DNA of 51,821 bases from Verrucomicrobiota bacterium. GTDB taxonomy: Bacteria; Verrucomicrobiota; Verrucomicrobiia; Limisphaerales; JADLHS01. A program made the position numbers and the translations under genes. The DNA lies in contig JANXWY010000311.1 of assembly GCA_025350905.1 (NCBI GenBank), positions 1 to 51,821 on the forward strand, read 5' to 3'. Below the pieces are notes generated by a model. The model did no database searches. It saw only the letters and a program-made list of their open reading frames with translations, and was not told the origin of the DNA. Below, piece after piece: positions 26,712 to 35,728 of the stretch. Every line of letters begins with the position of its first letter. Within the stretch, counting starts at the first letter, position 1.

Positions 26712-28085
26712 ATGACGTTGACTGAAAAAATTCTCGCGCGCGCGGCGGGCAAAGCTTCGGTGCAGGCCGGCGACAATGTTTGGGTCCAGGCGGATGTGCT
26801 CATGACCCACGACGTTTGCGGCCCCGGGACGATTGGCGTTTTCAAACGCGAGTTCGGCCCGACCGCCAAGGTCTGGGACCAACAACGGGTGGTTATCATT
26901 CCCGACCACTACATTTTCACCGCCGACTCGAAGTCGAACCGCAACGTGGACATCCTCCGCGAGTTCGTGAAGGAGCAGGGCATCCCCTATTTCTACGACG
27001 TCATTGACGACCCGGACGGCACGTGGCACTTCGATTCGAGCCGGGGCATCTTGAAGAAACAATACGGCTCCCAATACGCGGGCGTTTGTCACACGGCACT
27101 TCCGGCGAAAGGTCACACGCGCCCCGGCGAAATTCTTTTCGGGACCGACTCGCACACCTGCATGGCCGGAGCCTTCAATGAATTCGCCACCGGCATCGGC
27201 AACACTGACGCGGGGTTTGTCCTGGGCACGGGCAAGTTACTGATCAAAGTTCCCGAGACGATGCATTTCCGCCTCGAAGGCAAATTGTCCCCCGGCGTGA
27301 TGGCGAAGGACCTCATCCTGCACTGCATCGGCGAGATTGGCTTCGACGGCGCAACGTATCGCGCGTTGCAGTTCGACGGCCCGGGCGCGTCGAATCTCTC
27401 GATGGACGACCGCATGACCATCGCCAACATGGCGATCGAAGCGGGCGGCAAGAACGCCATTTTTGAATTCGACGCCCGCACGGCCGAATACGTGGATGCG
27501 CGTACGCGCCTGAACGGCACGAAGACACAATACGAACCGGTCACCTTGGATCAGGACCAGAAGTTTGTTTACGAACACACGGTGGATTTATCGAAGCTCG
27601 AACCGACCGTTGCCTGTCATCCGGATCCCGGCCAACGCAAGAAGGCGAAAGATATGGGTGACGTGAAGCTGGATCGTGCCTACGTCGGCTCCTGCACTGG
27701 CGGCAAAACGAGTGATTTCGTGGAGTTCGCCCGCGTGTTACGCGGCAAGAAAGTGACGATTGATACCTTCGGCGTGCCTGCGACTCCGGACATCGTCCAT
27801 GATTTGCAAAGCACCCGCTGGGGTGGCGAAACCATCTGGAACATCCTCGTGACGGCCGGCGTGCAGATGACGGAGAATGCTGGTTGTGCGGCCTGCCTCG
27901 GTGGTCCCGTGGACACGTTCGGACGCATCAACAAGTCTGGTATCAAGTGCATCAGTGCCACAAACCGTAATTTTCCCGGCCGCATGGGTGACAAGGAATC
28001 GCAAGTGTTTCTGGCGTCGCCCGCCACGGTCGCGGCCAGTGCAATCACGGGGTGGGTCACGGACCCGCGCGAGTATCTCAGCTGA
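26712..28085 (+). CDS. 3-isopropylmalate dehydratase-like (aconitase family) large subunit
   Basis: The 457-aa protein is an Fe-S isomerase of the LeuC/HacA type, expected to interconvert 2- and 3-isopropylmalate or a related hydroxy acid. It starts MTLTEKILARAAGKASVQAG and carries GTDSHTCMAGAFNEFATGIG and the three cluster cysteines Cys328 (VGSCTGGK), Cys392 and Cys395 (GCAACLGG), with ATNRNFPGRMG near the end. The usual SCTN motif reads SCTG here, and the active-site context differs from standard LeuC, so the substrate may not be isopropylmalate. No small subunit (LeuD) is next to it. Confidence 0.88.
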   Translation: MTLTEKILARAAGKASVQAGDNVWVQADVLMTHDVCGPGTIGVFKREFGPTAKVWDQQRVVIIPDHYIFTADSKSNRNVDILREFVKEQGIPYFYDVIDDPDGTWHFDSSRGILKKQYGSQYAGVCHTALPAKGHTRPGEILFGTDSHTCMAGAFNEFATGIGNTDAGFVLGTGKLLIKVPETMHFRLEGKLSPGVMAKDLILHCIGEIGFDGATYRALQFDGPGASNLSMDDRMTIANMAIEAGGKNAIFEFDARTAEYVDARTRLNGTKTQYEPVTLDQDQKFVYEHTVDLSKLEPTVACHPDPGQRKKAKDMGDVKLDRAYVGSCTGGKTSDFVEFARVLRGKKVTIDTFGVPATPDIVHDLQSTRWGGETIWNILVTAGVQMTENAGCAACLGGPVDTFGRINKSGIKCISATNRNFPGRMGDKESQVFLASPATVAASAITGWVTDPREYLS

Positions 28086-28325
28086 AGCTGGCCGCGCACC
28101 ACGACGGCGCGGAGGCGTGCGCTCTCGAGCGGAGGCGCACTGGGCTACCGCCTCCCCGGACGTGGCGGTTCGATTCTGGTGGCGGTGGCGGTTCGCTTTG
28201 CTTCAGCCGAAGGCCAATTCCTAACTTCGCTCTTCTTACCGCCTTCCTGGTGGGAGTCCCGGCGGGTGCGAGATCCCGACCTCGTTCCCGCTTTGCTTCG
28301 TCCGGTAACGAAGTAAACTCGCGTT

Positions 28326-28904
28326 ATGAAAATGTTCCGGGTAATTCTCCCGCTGGGCTTGCTGGTAATCCTGTTTGGGCTCGGTTTGTGGCTCGGCTTT
28401 GGCGCGCGACGCTGGGCGGGGGGCGGGGGGCCTGCGGCTTACAACACGGCCACGGTGCTGCGCCAGGTGCAGACTTTGTCGCAACTTGTCACGGTGAAAT
28501 ACGTGATGGAAAAAGTGGTGGTGATGGAGGACGTGAAGTGGTTCGGCGAAAGCCGGGTCCTGTTGGTCGCAAACGGCGTGGTTAAGGCGGGTGTGGATTT
28601 CAGTCGGTTGAAACCCGATGACGTGCGGGTAACTGAGAAAAAAGTGGCGCTCCGCCTGCCGGCGGCCCAGGTCACGGATGCCTATTTGGATGATCGGCAG
28701 ACACGCGTGGTCGAACGGACGACAGGCTTGCTGCGCACGTTCGACAAGGACCTGGAACAAACTGCGCGCCAGCTCGCGGTGGACGACATCCGCCGCGGGG
28801 CTCGCACTGCGGGGATTTTGAAGGACGCGGACGAACGGGCGCGGGCCCAAGTCCAAAACTTATTTGAGCAAATGGGGCTGACGGTGGAATTTGTAGGTAA
28901 GTGA
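28326..28904 (+). CDS. DUF4230 domain-containing membrane-anchored protein
   Basis: The 192-aa protein has one N-terminal membrane anchor (VILPLGLLVILFGLGLWLGF, residues about 6-25) and then a soluble domain matching DUF4230: TVLRQVQTLSQLVTVKYVME, a middle GVVKAGVDFSRLKPDDV and LRLPAAQVTDAYLDDRQTRV, and a charged helix ending EQMGLTVEFVGK. Function unknown in the family. It is flanked by 240 bp (upstream) and 740 bp (downstream) of mostly non-coding sequence; co-transcription with its neighbours is not evident. Confidence 0.85.
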   Translation: MKMFRVILPLGLLVILFGLGLWLGFGARRWAGGGGPAAYNTATVLRQVQTLSQLVTVKYVMEKVVVMEDVKWFGESRVLLVANGVVKAGVDFSRLKPDDVRVTEKKVALRLPAAQVTDAYLDDRQTRVVERTTGLLRTFDKDLEQTARQLAVDDIRRGARTAGILKDADERARAQVQNLFEQMGLTVEFVGK

Positions 28905-29184
28905 GAAACCGAGTGTGACTGCAGGTGGCGGGACGGTTTTAGGGTCGTCGCTGGTTCGCAAACGCGAGCGTAATCGGACGAAGCAAATCGCTGCGTCGAG
29001 AATTGCCAGGGGAATCAGAAAAGAACGGAAGCTTAGGATTTAGATCGAAACCATCCGGCCCGCCATTTTGGTTGCCTCCGCAAACTCGACGGGTAGAACA
29101 GGACACTGCCTTGAATTAAGCCAGTGAAAGTCACCTTGCGTCGCCGCGGGTGAGCCGGGAGCAAATCCAACGGTCGCGGGCCGA
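28905..29184. other. 280-bp gap, nothing recognised
   Basis: No ORF, strong hairpin or repeat was identified between the DUF4230 gene and the small minus-strand gene. Base composition is somewhat lower in GC around 29010-29060. Confidence 0.4.
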
Positions 29185-29439
29185 TCAAAAAATCAGCACG
29201 GGCTCTCCGGATGTATCCGTTTTGATATGATTGATCTTGATGGGCAATGGGCCATTGGCAAACGCCCGTGCGTCTGTCTCAATCGTGAGCCGGTGTCGGG
29301 GGAGATCGGGCGGCGCGGGATGGGCACGCAACTGCATCAGGTAAAGCAATGGCAGGCGTGGGGTTGGCCGGCGGTTGGTGATTTGGGCGTAGCCTCTAAC
29401 CTCCTGAAGCATTTTGAGAACTTTAATCTTGGTAGCCAT
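29185..29439 (-). CDS. small conserved-looking hypothetical protein, 84 aa
   Basis: The ORF reads MATKIKVLKMLQEVRGYAQI, then TNRRPTPRLPLLYLMQLRAH and a C-terminal INHIKTDTSGEPVLIF. A Shine-Dalgarno AAGGAAG (29445-29451 on the minus strand) precedes the ATG by 5 nt, one of the best ribosome-binding sites in the window. I have a weak memory of similar short proteins with this N-terminus in Verrucomicrobiota, but no function or named domain. It is basic, without signal or membrane segments. Confidence 0.55.
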   Translation of the reverse strand: MATKIKVLKMLQEVRGYAQITNRRPTPRLPLLYLMQLRAHPAPPDLPRHRLTIETDARAFANGPLPIKINHIKTDTSGEPVLIF

Positions 29440-29644
29440 GTTGTCTTCCTTGACGGGTAATGTTGCAGTTCATGTGCCAGCCCGTCACCGGTAAAAGTGG
29501 TCGCTCGGTTTTTCCTTGTCAGTGCGCCGGCAGTTGGGGATCGCGAGTGAAGGGTAGGGGCGGAGAAACCCGCCGCTCAAACCGGGGGCCGCGGCAAATC
29601 CCGCTTGGCAGTGGAATTTTGTTCTGGTTAGCTGGCGGAGCCGA

Positions 29645-31903
29645 ATGAATAAACTCCTCGCCGCCCTGCTCGCTCTCGCGGCCATTGCCTTGGCTGGCCC
29701 GGCTTCCGCCCAGGTGAAAGAGGAACCATCGCTGGAGATTCGAGCGCTCTCCACATCTGGCACCGGTCAAATCGTCTATCAACAAGGCGAAGCCGTGATC
29801 ACCAACGGCGTCGAGATCATTTACGGGGACGCCGTGCTCACGGCCGATGCGGCGCGGGTGAACGCGACCACGGGCGACGTCCTCGCCGCGGGGCATGTGC
29901 GTATCCAACGGGACAACCTGGTGTGGGCCGGGGACAGCATCATCTACAATTTTAGGACCAAGTTGATGCAGGCCGAAAAATATCGCGCTGGCTATCCACC
30001 CGCGTCCGTATTCACCGCCGGCGAAAACTTGGGGGCCGAGAATCTGGCACGCGATCCGACTAACCGTGCGTCTACGGCGCGGACCGCCTTGACCAATGGG
30101 ATCTACACCGCCCAGAACGCCTTTATTACGACCGACGACATCGCCAACCCGGCGGAAAGGATTCGGGCGAGCTCCATCAAAATCACCCCCGGCAAATCGA
30201 TTGAGGCGCGGAATGCCGTATTGTATCTCGGCAATGTGCCGGTGTTCTACTTTCCGTTTTACCAGCAGCCACTGGATAGGGACGCGAATCATTTTAATTT
30301 TACGCCCGGCTACCGAACCAGTTACGGGGAGTTTCTCCTGAGCCGGTATACCTGGCACTTGAACGACACGGTGGACGGTGTGTTCCGGGCGGACTACCGG
30401 TCCTTACGGGGCGCGGCGGGTGGGGTCGATCTAAATCTCCACCTCGGCCAATGGGGCAAAGCGGCCATGAAGTATTACTACCTGCACGACGAGGATCCCG
30501 AATACGGCAATCCCGCTGAGGTCCCGTCGGCCGATCGTCAGCGCTTCGCCTTTAGCTACGACGCGACCCCTTACACCAACCTAAATTTCAAGGCCCAGGT
30601 GAATTACCTCAGCGACTCGCTGATCCTGCATGACTTTTTCCCGGGCGATTACAGCCAGAATCCGCAGCCGAGCACCTTTGTTGAAATCAACCAACTCTTT
30701 AGCAACTTCAGCCTCGATGTCCTCTCGGTGGTGCGGATCAATGACTTTTTTCAAACCGTCGAGCGGCTCCCCGACATCCAACTCACCGGCTTCCGGCAAC
30801 AGGTGTTTCACACGCCGCTGTATTATGAGAGCAAGAGCTCCATTGGCTATTACAACCAGGAGTTTGCCATTACCAACGGAGTGCCGATGGGCCGCGACTA
30901 CGCCGCGGCGCGCGTGGACACTTATCACCAAATTACGCTGCCGGAGACTTTTTTTGGCTGGCTCAATGTCATTCCCCGGGTCGGCGGACGGTGGTCCTAT
31001 TACGGGGTGGAGAGCGGCCCCGGCGGCACCAACGAAGCCACTCCGCGCACGATCTTCAATACCGGCGCGGAAGCCACGTTCAAAGTGTCGCGCCTCTGGG
31101 CGAGCGCGACGAACGGCTGGCTCGCGCTGGATGGCTTGCGGCACATCGTCGAACCGTCGTTGAATTATGTTTATGTGCCCGCGCCAAGTGTCGGGCCGCC
31201 GGCCCTGCCGCAATTCGATTACGTCCAACCCAGCTTGCGGCCCTTGCCCATCGAATTTCCGGACTACAACTCCATTGACTCCATCACCAGCCAGAATGTC
31301 ATCCGCATGGGACTTCGCAATCGCCTCCAAACCAAGCGCGCTGGTCAGCTTGAGAGTTTGGTATATTGGGATTTATACACCGACTGGCGGCTCACGCCGG
31401 AGGCCGATCAATCCACTTTTGCCGATGCGTATTCCGACTTGGTATTCCGTCCTCGTTCCTGGCTCACCTTCGAATCCGAGCTCCGCTACGATGTCAGCCT
31501 CGGTCTGGTCGCCTCGGCGCAACACACTTTGACCCTCCGGCCCAACGAAATCTGGAGCTGGAGTCTCAGTCACTGGTATTTGAACAATGAGGTGAGCGCC
31601 ATCCTGAATCCGGGGCAGACCGGGAACAATTTGTTGATCAGTACGCTTTACTACAAGCTGAACGAGAACTGGGGATTGCGGGCCACCCAGCAATACGAAC
31701 TCCGCGAAGGCGTGATGCAGCAACAGAGCTACGCGATCTACCGCGACCTGCGCAGTTGGACTGCCGCGCTGGCGTTTCGTGTACAAAACAATCAAGGCAG
31801 CCCCACCGATTTCACCGTGGCTTTTACCTTCTCGCTCAAAGCCGCACCGAAAATGGATGTGGGGGGCGACACCGTACATGCGGGAGGATTGCTGGGTTAC
31901 TGA
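29645..31903 (+). CDS. lptD: LPS-assembly protein LptD (OstA)
   Basis: This is the outer-membrane beta-barrel that inserts LPS into the outer leaflet, working with LptE and the Lpt bridge. The 752-aa protein has a signal peptide (MNKLLAALLALAAIALAGPA, cleavage after ASA), an OstA/LptA-like N-domain (GQIVYQQGEAVITNGVEIIY, ADAARVNATTGDVLAAGHVR), then a long barrel domain rich in alternating Tyr/Trp strands (AAMKYYYLHDEDPEYGNPAE; LPETFFGWLNVIPRVGGRWS) and a C-terminal strand region with YRDLRSWTAALAFRVQNNQ. It implies a true outer membrane. Upstream is about 205 bp without a gene. Confidence 0.9.
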   Translation: MNKLLAALLALAAIALAGPASAQVKEEPSLEIRALSTSGTGQIVYQQGEAVITNGVEIIYGDAVLTADAARVNATTGDVLAAGHVRIQRDNLVWAGDSIIYNFRTKLMQAEKYRAGYPPASVFTAGENLGAENLARDPTNRASTARTALTNGIYTAQNAFITTDDIANPAERIRASSIKITPGKSIEARNAVLYLGNVPVFYFPFYQQPLDRDANHFNFTPGYRTSYGEFLLSRYTWHLNDTVDGVFRADYRSLRGAAGGVDLNLHLGQWGKAAMKYYYLHDEDPEYGNPAEVPSADRQRFAFSYDATPYTNLNFKAQVNYLSDSLILHDFFPGDYSQNPQPSTFVEINQLFSNFSLDVLSVVRINDFFQTVERLPDIQLTGFRQQVFHTPLYYESKSSIGYYNQEFAITNGVPMGRDYAAARVDTYHQITLPETFFGWLNVIPRVGGRWSYYGVESGPGGTNEATPRTIFNTGAEATFKVSRLWASATNGWLALDGLRHIVEPSLNYVYVPAPSVGPPALPQFDYVQPSLRPLPIEFPDYNSIDSITSQNVIRMGLRNRLQTKRAGQLESLVYWDLYTDWRLTPEADQSTFADAYSDLVFRPRSWLTFESELRYDVSLGLVASAQHTLTLRPNEIWSWSLSHWYLNNEVSAILNPGQTGNNLLISTLYYKLNENWGLRATQQYELREGVMQQQSYAIYRDLRSWTAALAFRVQNNQGSPTDFTVAFTFSLKAAPKMDVGGDTVHAGGLLGY

Positions 31904-32110
31904 GGGGCGGAATCGTCCGGGCAGGGTGAGTTTGGAAGTGAGCTTTGGCCCTTGCGTGCTCTCGCAGGGAAATTGCGTCGGGTGAATGCCGTTGGTGAGC
32001 CAGTGAGCGCGAAGAAGCCGGTGAACGGGGACGCGCGCGTCATCGTCATCGTCGTCGTCACACCCGCTACCATTGGGAACCAAGCCGGCCGCGCTCGGAG
32101 TTTTTCGGCC

Positions 32111-33286
32111 CTAGGTCCCGGCCGCTTGCTCCACCGCCGCCCGGACCAGTTGCTTAAACTCTTCGATCCCCTGATCGAATCCGGCGGCGATGGGGAGGAC
32201 GGGGATTTTCTTAAACTTGCGCTTGAACTGCTTCAAGTTCGCTTCGGCTACGGCTTCATCCATTTTATTCGCGACGACGTAGCGCGGCTTTTTCAGCAGC
32301 GCCGGGTCGTAGAGTTCCAGTTCTTTGAGCAACTGTTGGTAATCGTCCCCCGGCGCGCGGTTATCCGTGCCGGCCATGTCGAGGAGCAGCACGAGGATGG
32401 TGCAGCGTCGGATGTGGCGCAGGAATTTGTGGCCGAGGCCGACGTTTTGATGCGCGCCTTCAATCAGCCCGGGCACGTCGCAGACCGTGAGCCGTTTCCA
32501 GTCGGCATACTCGAGGATGCCAATCTGCGGGTGCAGCGTGGTGAAGGGGTACGGTGCGACTTTGGGGCGTGCACGGGAAATCGCCGTGAGCAAGGTGGAC
32601 TTGCCGGCATTCGGATAACCAACGAGGCCCACTTCGGCCACAATCCGCAACTCCAGCAGAAATTCGCCTTCGTCGCCCGGTTCGCCGGGTTGGGCGAAGC
32701 GCGGCGTCTGGTGGCGCGCGGTCGCGAAGTTGCGATTCCCCAAGCCGCCGCGGCCGCCTTTGCACAAAAGAAACTGCTGCCCGTGCTGGGTCAGATCGGC
32801 GACCAGTTCGCCCTTGGTTGAGTCCCGGGCCGCCGCTTCGTCTACGTCCTCCTTGCTTAAGTCAATTTCCTGCGCCATCTCCCCTCCGGCGTGGCGGATC
32901 AAAGGCCGTCGTCCACCGCTGGTTTTTAGGACCGGCAGGTCCTCATCGGCTGCTGCAGGGGATTCCGCTTCGGCGGGTTTGGGCACGGACGGCAATCGCC
33001 AGACGAGGGTGCCGCAGGGGACTTTGATTACCAGATCCTTGCCCGCGTGACCGTCCATGCCTTTGCCCATGCCGGATTCGCCGAATTGAGCAATGAGGCG
33101 CGGCACGTAGTACTGCGCGATGAGGTTGTTCAGGTCGTGGTCCGCCTGCAAAATCACGCTGCCTCCCCGCCCGCCGTTGCCGCCGCTCGGGCCGCCTTTG
33201 GGGATGTAGGCTTCGCGGTGGAATGCGATCGCGCCTTTCCCGCCGTGGCCTGCCCGGGCGTAAATTTTAATTTCGTCGATGAACAT
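32111..33286 (-). CDS. obgE: GTPase ObgE/CgtA
   Basis: This is the ribosome-associated GTPase for 50S maturation. The 391-aa protein has the Gly-rich Obg fold (MFIDEIKIYARAGHGGKGAI, GGPSGGNGGRGGSVILQADH), then LCKGGRGGLGNRNFATARHQ, and the G domain with VGYPNAGKST, DVPGLIEGAH (G3) and NKMD (G4). It is longer than usual (about 340-350 aa) because of an insertion around residues 99-157, between GTLVWRLP and GELVADLTQHGQ, inside the Obg domain. It lies downstream of rplU-rpmA as in many bacteria, but is separated from them by a terminator, so it needs its own promoter or readthrough. Confidence 0.96.
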   Translation of the reverse strand: MFIDEIKIYARAGHGGKGAIAFHREAYIPKGGPSGGNGGRGGSVILQADHDLNNLIAQYYVPRLIAQFGESGMGKGMDGHAGKDLVIKVPCGTLVWRLPSVPKPAEAESPAAADEDLPVLKTSGGRRPLIRHAGGEMAQEIDLSKEDVDEAAARDSTKGELVADLTQHGQQFLLCKGGRGGLGNRNFATARHQTPRFAQPGEPGDEGEFLLELRIVAEVGLVGYPNAGKSTLLTAISRARPKVAPYPFTTLHPQIGILEYADWKRLTVCDVPGLIEGAHQNVGLGHKFLRHIRRCTILVLLLDMAGTDNRAPGDDYQQLLKELELYDPALLKKPRYVVANKMDEAVAEANLKQFKRKFKKIPVLPIAAGFDQGIEEFKQLVRAAVEQAAGT

Positions 33287-33368
33287 TAATGCCTTTCAGA
33301 ATCGTAAGCTAACCGGCCAGTCGGGCGTGAACGCTGAATTGTGAGCTCACGAAAAAGCCTTGGGAAAT

Positions 33369-33395
33369 AAAAAAGGCGAGGCGCGTGGCCTCGCC
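33369..33395 (-). terminator. rho-independent terminator of rplU-rpmA
   Basis: On the minus strand an 8-bp stem GGCGAGGC/GCCTCGCC with a cacgc loop is followed by six T residues. It lies 20 nt after the rpmA stop codon, ahead of obgE. Confidence 0.88.
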
Positions 33396-33415
33396 CTGAA
33401 ATGGTCCTTGAACGC

Positions 33416-33679
33416 CTAGTTTTTCGCGGAGGCCGGCTCGGCCACGATGTTCACGCGGCGGCCGTTCTTGTCGAACTTCACGCGCCCATCGGTCAACGCA
33501 AACAGCGTCCAGTCGCGCCCGGTGCCGACATTGTCGCCGGCCACGAATTTGGCGCCCCGCTGCCGGATGATAATGCTGCCGGCGGTGATCAGCTCGCCGC
33601 CATATTCCTTCACGCCGAGCCGCTTGCTGATGCTGTCGCGCCCGTTCCGAACGCTGCCTTGACCTTTTTTATGTGCCAT
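33416..33679 (-). CDS. rpmA: 50S ribosomal protein L27
   Basis: This is a component of the large ribosomal subunit near the peptidyl-transferase centre. The 87-aa sequence is canonical: [40 protein letters not shown] and [20 protein letters not shown]. The N-terminus begins directly with A-H-K-K, without the cleavable extension found in Firmicutes. It lies 9 nt after rplU and is followed by a terminator. Confidence 0.98.
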   Translation of the reverse strand: MAHKKGQGSVRNGRDSISKRLGVKEYGGELITAGSIIIRQRGAKFVAGDNVGTGRDWTLFALTDGRVKFDKNGRRVNIVAEPASAKN

Positions 33680-33688
33680 AAATTCTCC

Positions 33689-34000
33689 TCAGGCGATGAT
33701 TTCCTTAACTTTCACCACGGTCAGCTCCTGCCGGTGACCGATGGTTTTGTGATAACCCTTGCGCCGTTTCATTTTGAAGGTGACGACTTTGTCGCCACGA
33801 ATGTGCTCCACCACATCCGCTTCCACGGTGGCCCCGGCGACGGTGGGCGAACCCACGGTGATCTTGCCTTCGGCGTTGACCAGCAAGACGCGGTCGAACG
33901 TGACTGGCTTGCCCGCCTCGATCGGCAGGCGTTCAATTTTCAAGGTGTCGCCCGCGCTGACGCGATATTGTTTGCTGCCGGTTTCTAGAACTGCGTACAT
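33689..34000 (-). CDS. rplU: 50S ribosomal protein L21
   Basis: The 103-aa large-subunit protein matches L21: MYAVLETGSKQYRVSAGDTL, KIERLPIEAGKPVTFDRVLL, then a KRRKGYHKTIGHRQELTVVK C-terminus that is typical of the family. It is the first gene of the rplU-rpmA unit, with a well-formed promoter 25-53 nt upstream of its ATG. Confidence 0.98.
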   Translation of the reverse strand: MYAVLETGSKQYRVSAGDTLKIERLPIEAGKPVTFDRVLLVNAEGKITVGSPTVAGATVEADVVEHIRGDKVVTFKMKRRKGYHKTIGHRQELTVVKVKEIIA

Positions 34001-34024
34001 AAATTTTGCCCCAAAGGGTTGCAG

Positions 34025-34053
34025 ATAAGACCAAAAACCTGGCCGGGTGTCAA
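34025..34053 (-). promoter_or_regulatory. sigma70-type promoter of rplU-rpmA
   Basis: On the minus strand a perfect TTGACA (34053-34048) is followed after 17 nt by TCTTAT (34030-34025), 4/6 to TATAAT. This would start transcription near 34018 and leave a leader of about 18 nt before the rplU ATG at 34000. The position and spacing are what a ribosomal-protein promoter should have. Confidence 0.72.
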
Positions 34054-34122
34054 CGCCTCATTTTGCTTTTTGCGTCCGATTCGCAACTCGACTCGCGGGC
34101 GGCACTTTTTTACCCTTCGGCC

Positions 34123-35193
34123 ATGCGCGAATCATCCCTGAATTTTCTCCGTCGGCTCGTCAATACCCCCAGTCCGGTCGGGCACGAAACCCGGGGGCAA
34201 CGCGTCTGGCTCGATTACGCCAAACAGTTTGCGGACGAAACTTTCTCCGACACCTACGGCAATTGCGTGGCGGTGCGGAACAAGGGCGGTTCGCCGCGCA
34301 TCATGCTCGCCGCCCATGCGGACGAAATCGCCATGGCGGTGAACTACATCGACGACCAGGGCTACCTCTACGTCCGGCGACTGGGCGGCGTGGACGCCGC
34401 CATCACCAAGGCCCAACGGGTCGTCATTCATACACGCCAAGGGCCGGTCAAAGGGGTCGTGGGCAATGTCGCGCCTCATCTCATGAAACTGGAGGGCGAT
34501 CCCAAGCCCCCGAAAATCCACGACCTTTTCATCGACATTGGGGTCGCGAAACGCAGTGAGGCCGAGCAGCTGGTGCGCGTGGGCGACCCGATCACGCTGG
34601 TGGATGAGTTCGATCTGCTACGCGGCGATTTGGCGGTGGCCCGCGCCTTTGATAATCGTATCGGCACCTTCGCCGTGGCGGAAGCGCTGCGGTTGTTGTC
34701 CGAATCGAAGCTCAAGTTTTCCGCGGAAGTTTGCGCGGTCTCCAATGTCCAGGAGGAGGTGGGCCTGCTGGGCGCGCGGCAGATCGCGTATTCGCTCCAA
34801 CCAGACATTGCGCTCGTGGTGGACGTGACCCATGCGACGGATTATCCCACGGTGAGTAAGCTGCAGCATGGCGATATCAAGATCGGCCGCGGTCCGGCAC
34901 TTACGCACGGTGGTTGCAATCACCCCGAGGTGGTCGCGCGTTTGGAAGCGGTGGCCCGGACGAAGAAAATTTCGCTGCAACACGAGGCCATGTCGGCCAG
35001 CAGCGGCACGGACACCGACGTGATTTTCTGGACGCGCGGCGGCATTGCCAGCGCGCTGATCAGTCTGCCGAATCGCTACATGCACTCGCCGGTGGAAGTC
35101 GTGAGCCTGAAGGACTTGGAACAAATCCCGCAACTCCTCGCCGCCTTTGTGCACTCGGTGAAGAAGGGCGAGGAGTTCAAGGTGAAAATATAA
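34123..35193 (+). CDS. M42-family metallopeptidase (glutamyl aminopeptidase/endoglucanase-like)
   Basis: The 356-aa cytosolic co-catalytic metallopeptidase removes N-terminal residues from peptides; family members form tetrahedral dodecamers. Ligand regions visible in order: AAHADEIAMAVNYI (His, Asp), ARAFDNRIGTF (bridging Asp), VSNVQEEVGLLGARQIA (Glu-Glu), VVDVTHATDYPT (Asp) and NRYMHSPVEVVSL (His). All metal ligands are in place. ATG at 34123 starts MRESSLNFLRRLVNTPSPVG; the frame opens further upstream but overlaps the rplU promoter. Confidence 0.93.
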   Translation: MRESSLNFLRRLVNTPSPVGHETRGQRVWLDYAKQFADETFSDTYGNCVAVRNKGGSPRIMLAAHADEIAMAVNYIDDQGYLYVRRLGGVDAAITKAQRVVIHTRQGPVKGVVGNVAPHLMKLEGDPKPPKIHDLFIDIGVAKRSEAEQLVRVGDPITLVDEFDLLRGDLAVARAFDNRIGTFAVAEALRLLSESKLKFSAEVCAVSNVQEEVGLLGARQIAYSLQPDIALVVDVTHATDYPTVSKLQHGDIKIGRGPALTHGGCNHPEVVARLEAVARTKKISLQHEAMSASSGTDTDVIFWTRGGIASALISLPNRYMHSPVEVVSLKDLEQIPQLLAAFVHSVKKGEEFKVKI

Positions 35194-35376
35194 AGGGCAG
35201 TTGCGATCCAGGTCCGCTCGTCGCGCGGAATTAATCCGGCCGGCACGAGGCTGCCGTGCCAGACGGAGGGTACAGGGTAATTTTACCCCTCCGGGCGACT
35301 TGATGCGCAGCAAAACCAATTCGTATGAACAGGTTTTTTTGAGATTGCCTACTGGGTAGGAGCCCGCGGCTTTTCG

Positions 35377-35673
35377 TTGATCGTACTGATCATGCTGCTG
35401 CTGGGGGGACTGGAGCAAATACGCGGCCCGAAACATTCGGAACCATTTCTGATTGTATTTCAAGTTGGTGGAGTTCTCGGCGCACTTGCTTGGCTTATCG
35501 GCACCATTTTTTTGTGGTTCGAGGGTTGGATTTTTATCTTGGAAGGGTGGCGGACCCGATCTTGGTTTTTGAGCCTTATGCTCGCCATGGTTTTGCTTTT
35601 TTTCAGTGTGTTTGCCGCCTATGGTTTTCATTTTCTCCGGCAGCGATTGAAACGCCCGGCCCCGGCGGGGTAA
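35377..35673 (+). CDS. small hydrophobic membrane protein, unknown
   Basis: The 98-aa ORF begins with TTG (35377) or ATG five codons later (35392). Three hydrophobic segments are visible: IVLIMLLLGG, LGALAWLIGTIFLWFEGWIF and WFLSLMLAMVLLFFSVFAAY, followed by a basic tail (RQRLKRPAPAG). No family was recognised. It lies 56 bp before the GT2 gene on the same strand. It could be a genuine small membrane protein; 35194-35376 shows two short hairpins and no gene. Confidence 0.45.
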   Translation: MIVLIMLLLGGLEQIRGPKHSEPFLIVFQVGGVLGALAWLIGTIFLWFEGWIFILEGWRTRSWFLSLMLAMVLLFFSVFAAYGFHFLRQRLKRPAPAG

Positions 35674-35728
35674 ATCTCAACTTGTTTTGGCCCCGGTCGT
35701 CCCGTATCTAGTGCTCGCCGAACGCAGC

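Noticed and set aside
31952-32821. 289-aa plus-strand ORF
   Set aside because: Antisense to obgE, with no domain of its own.
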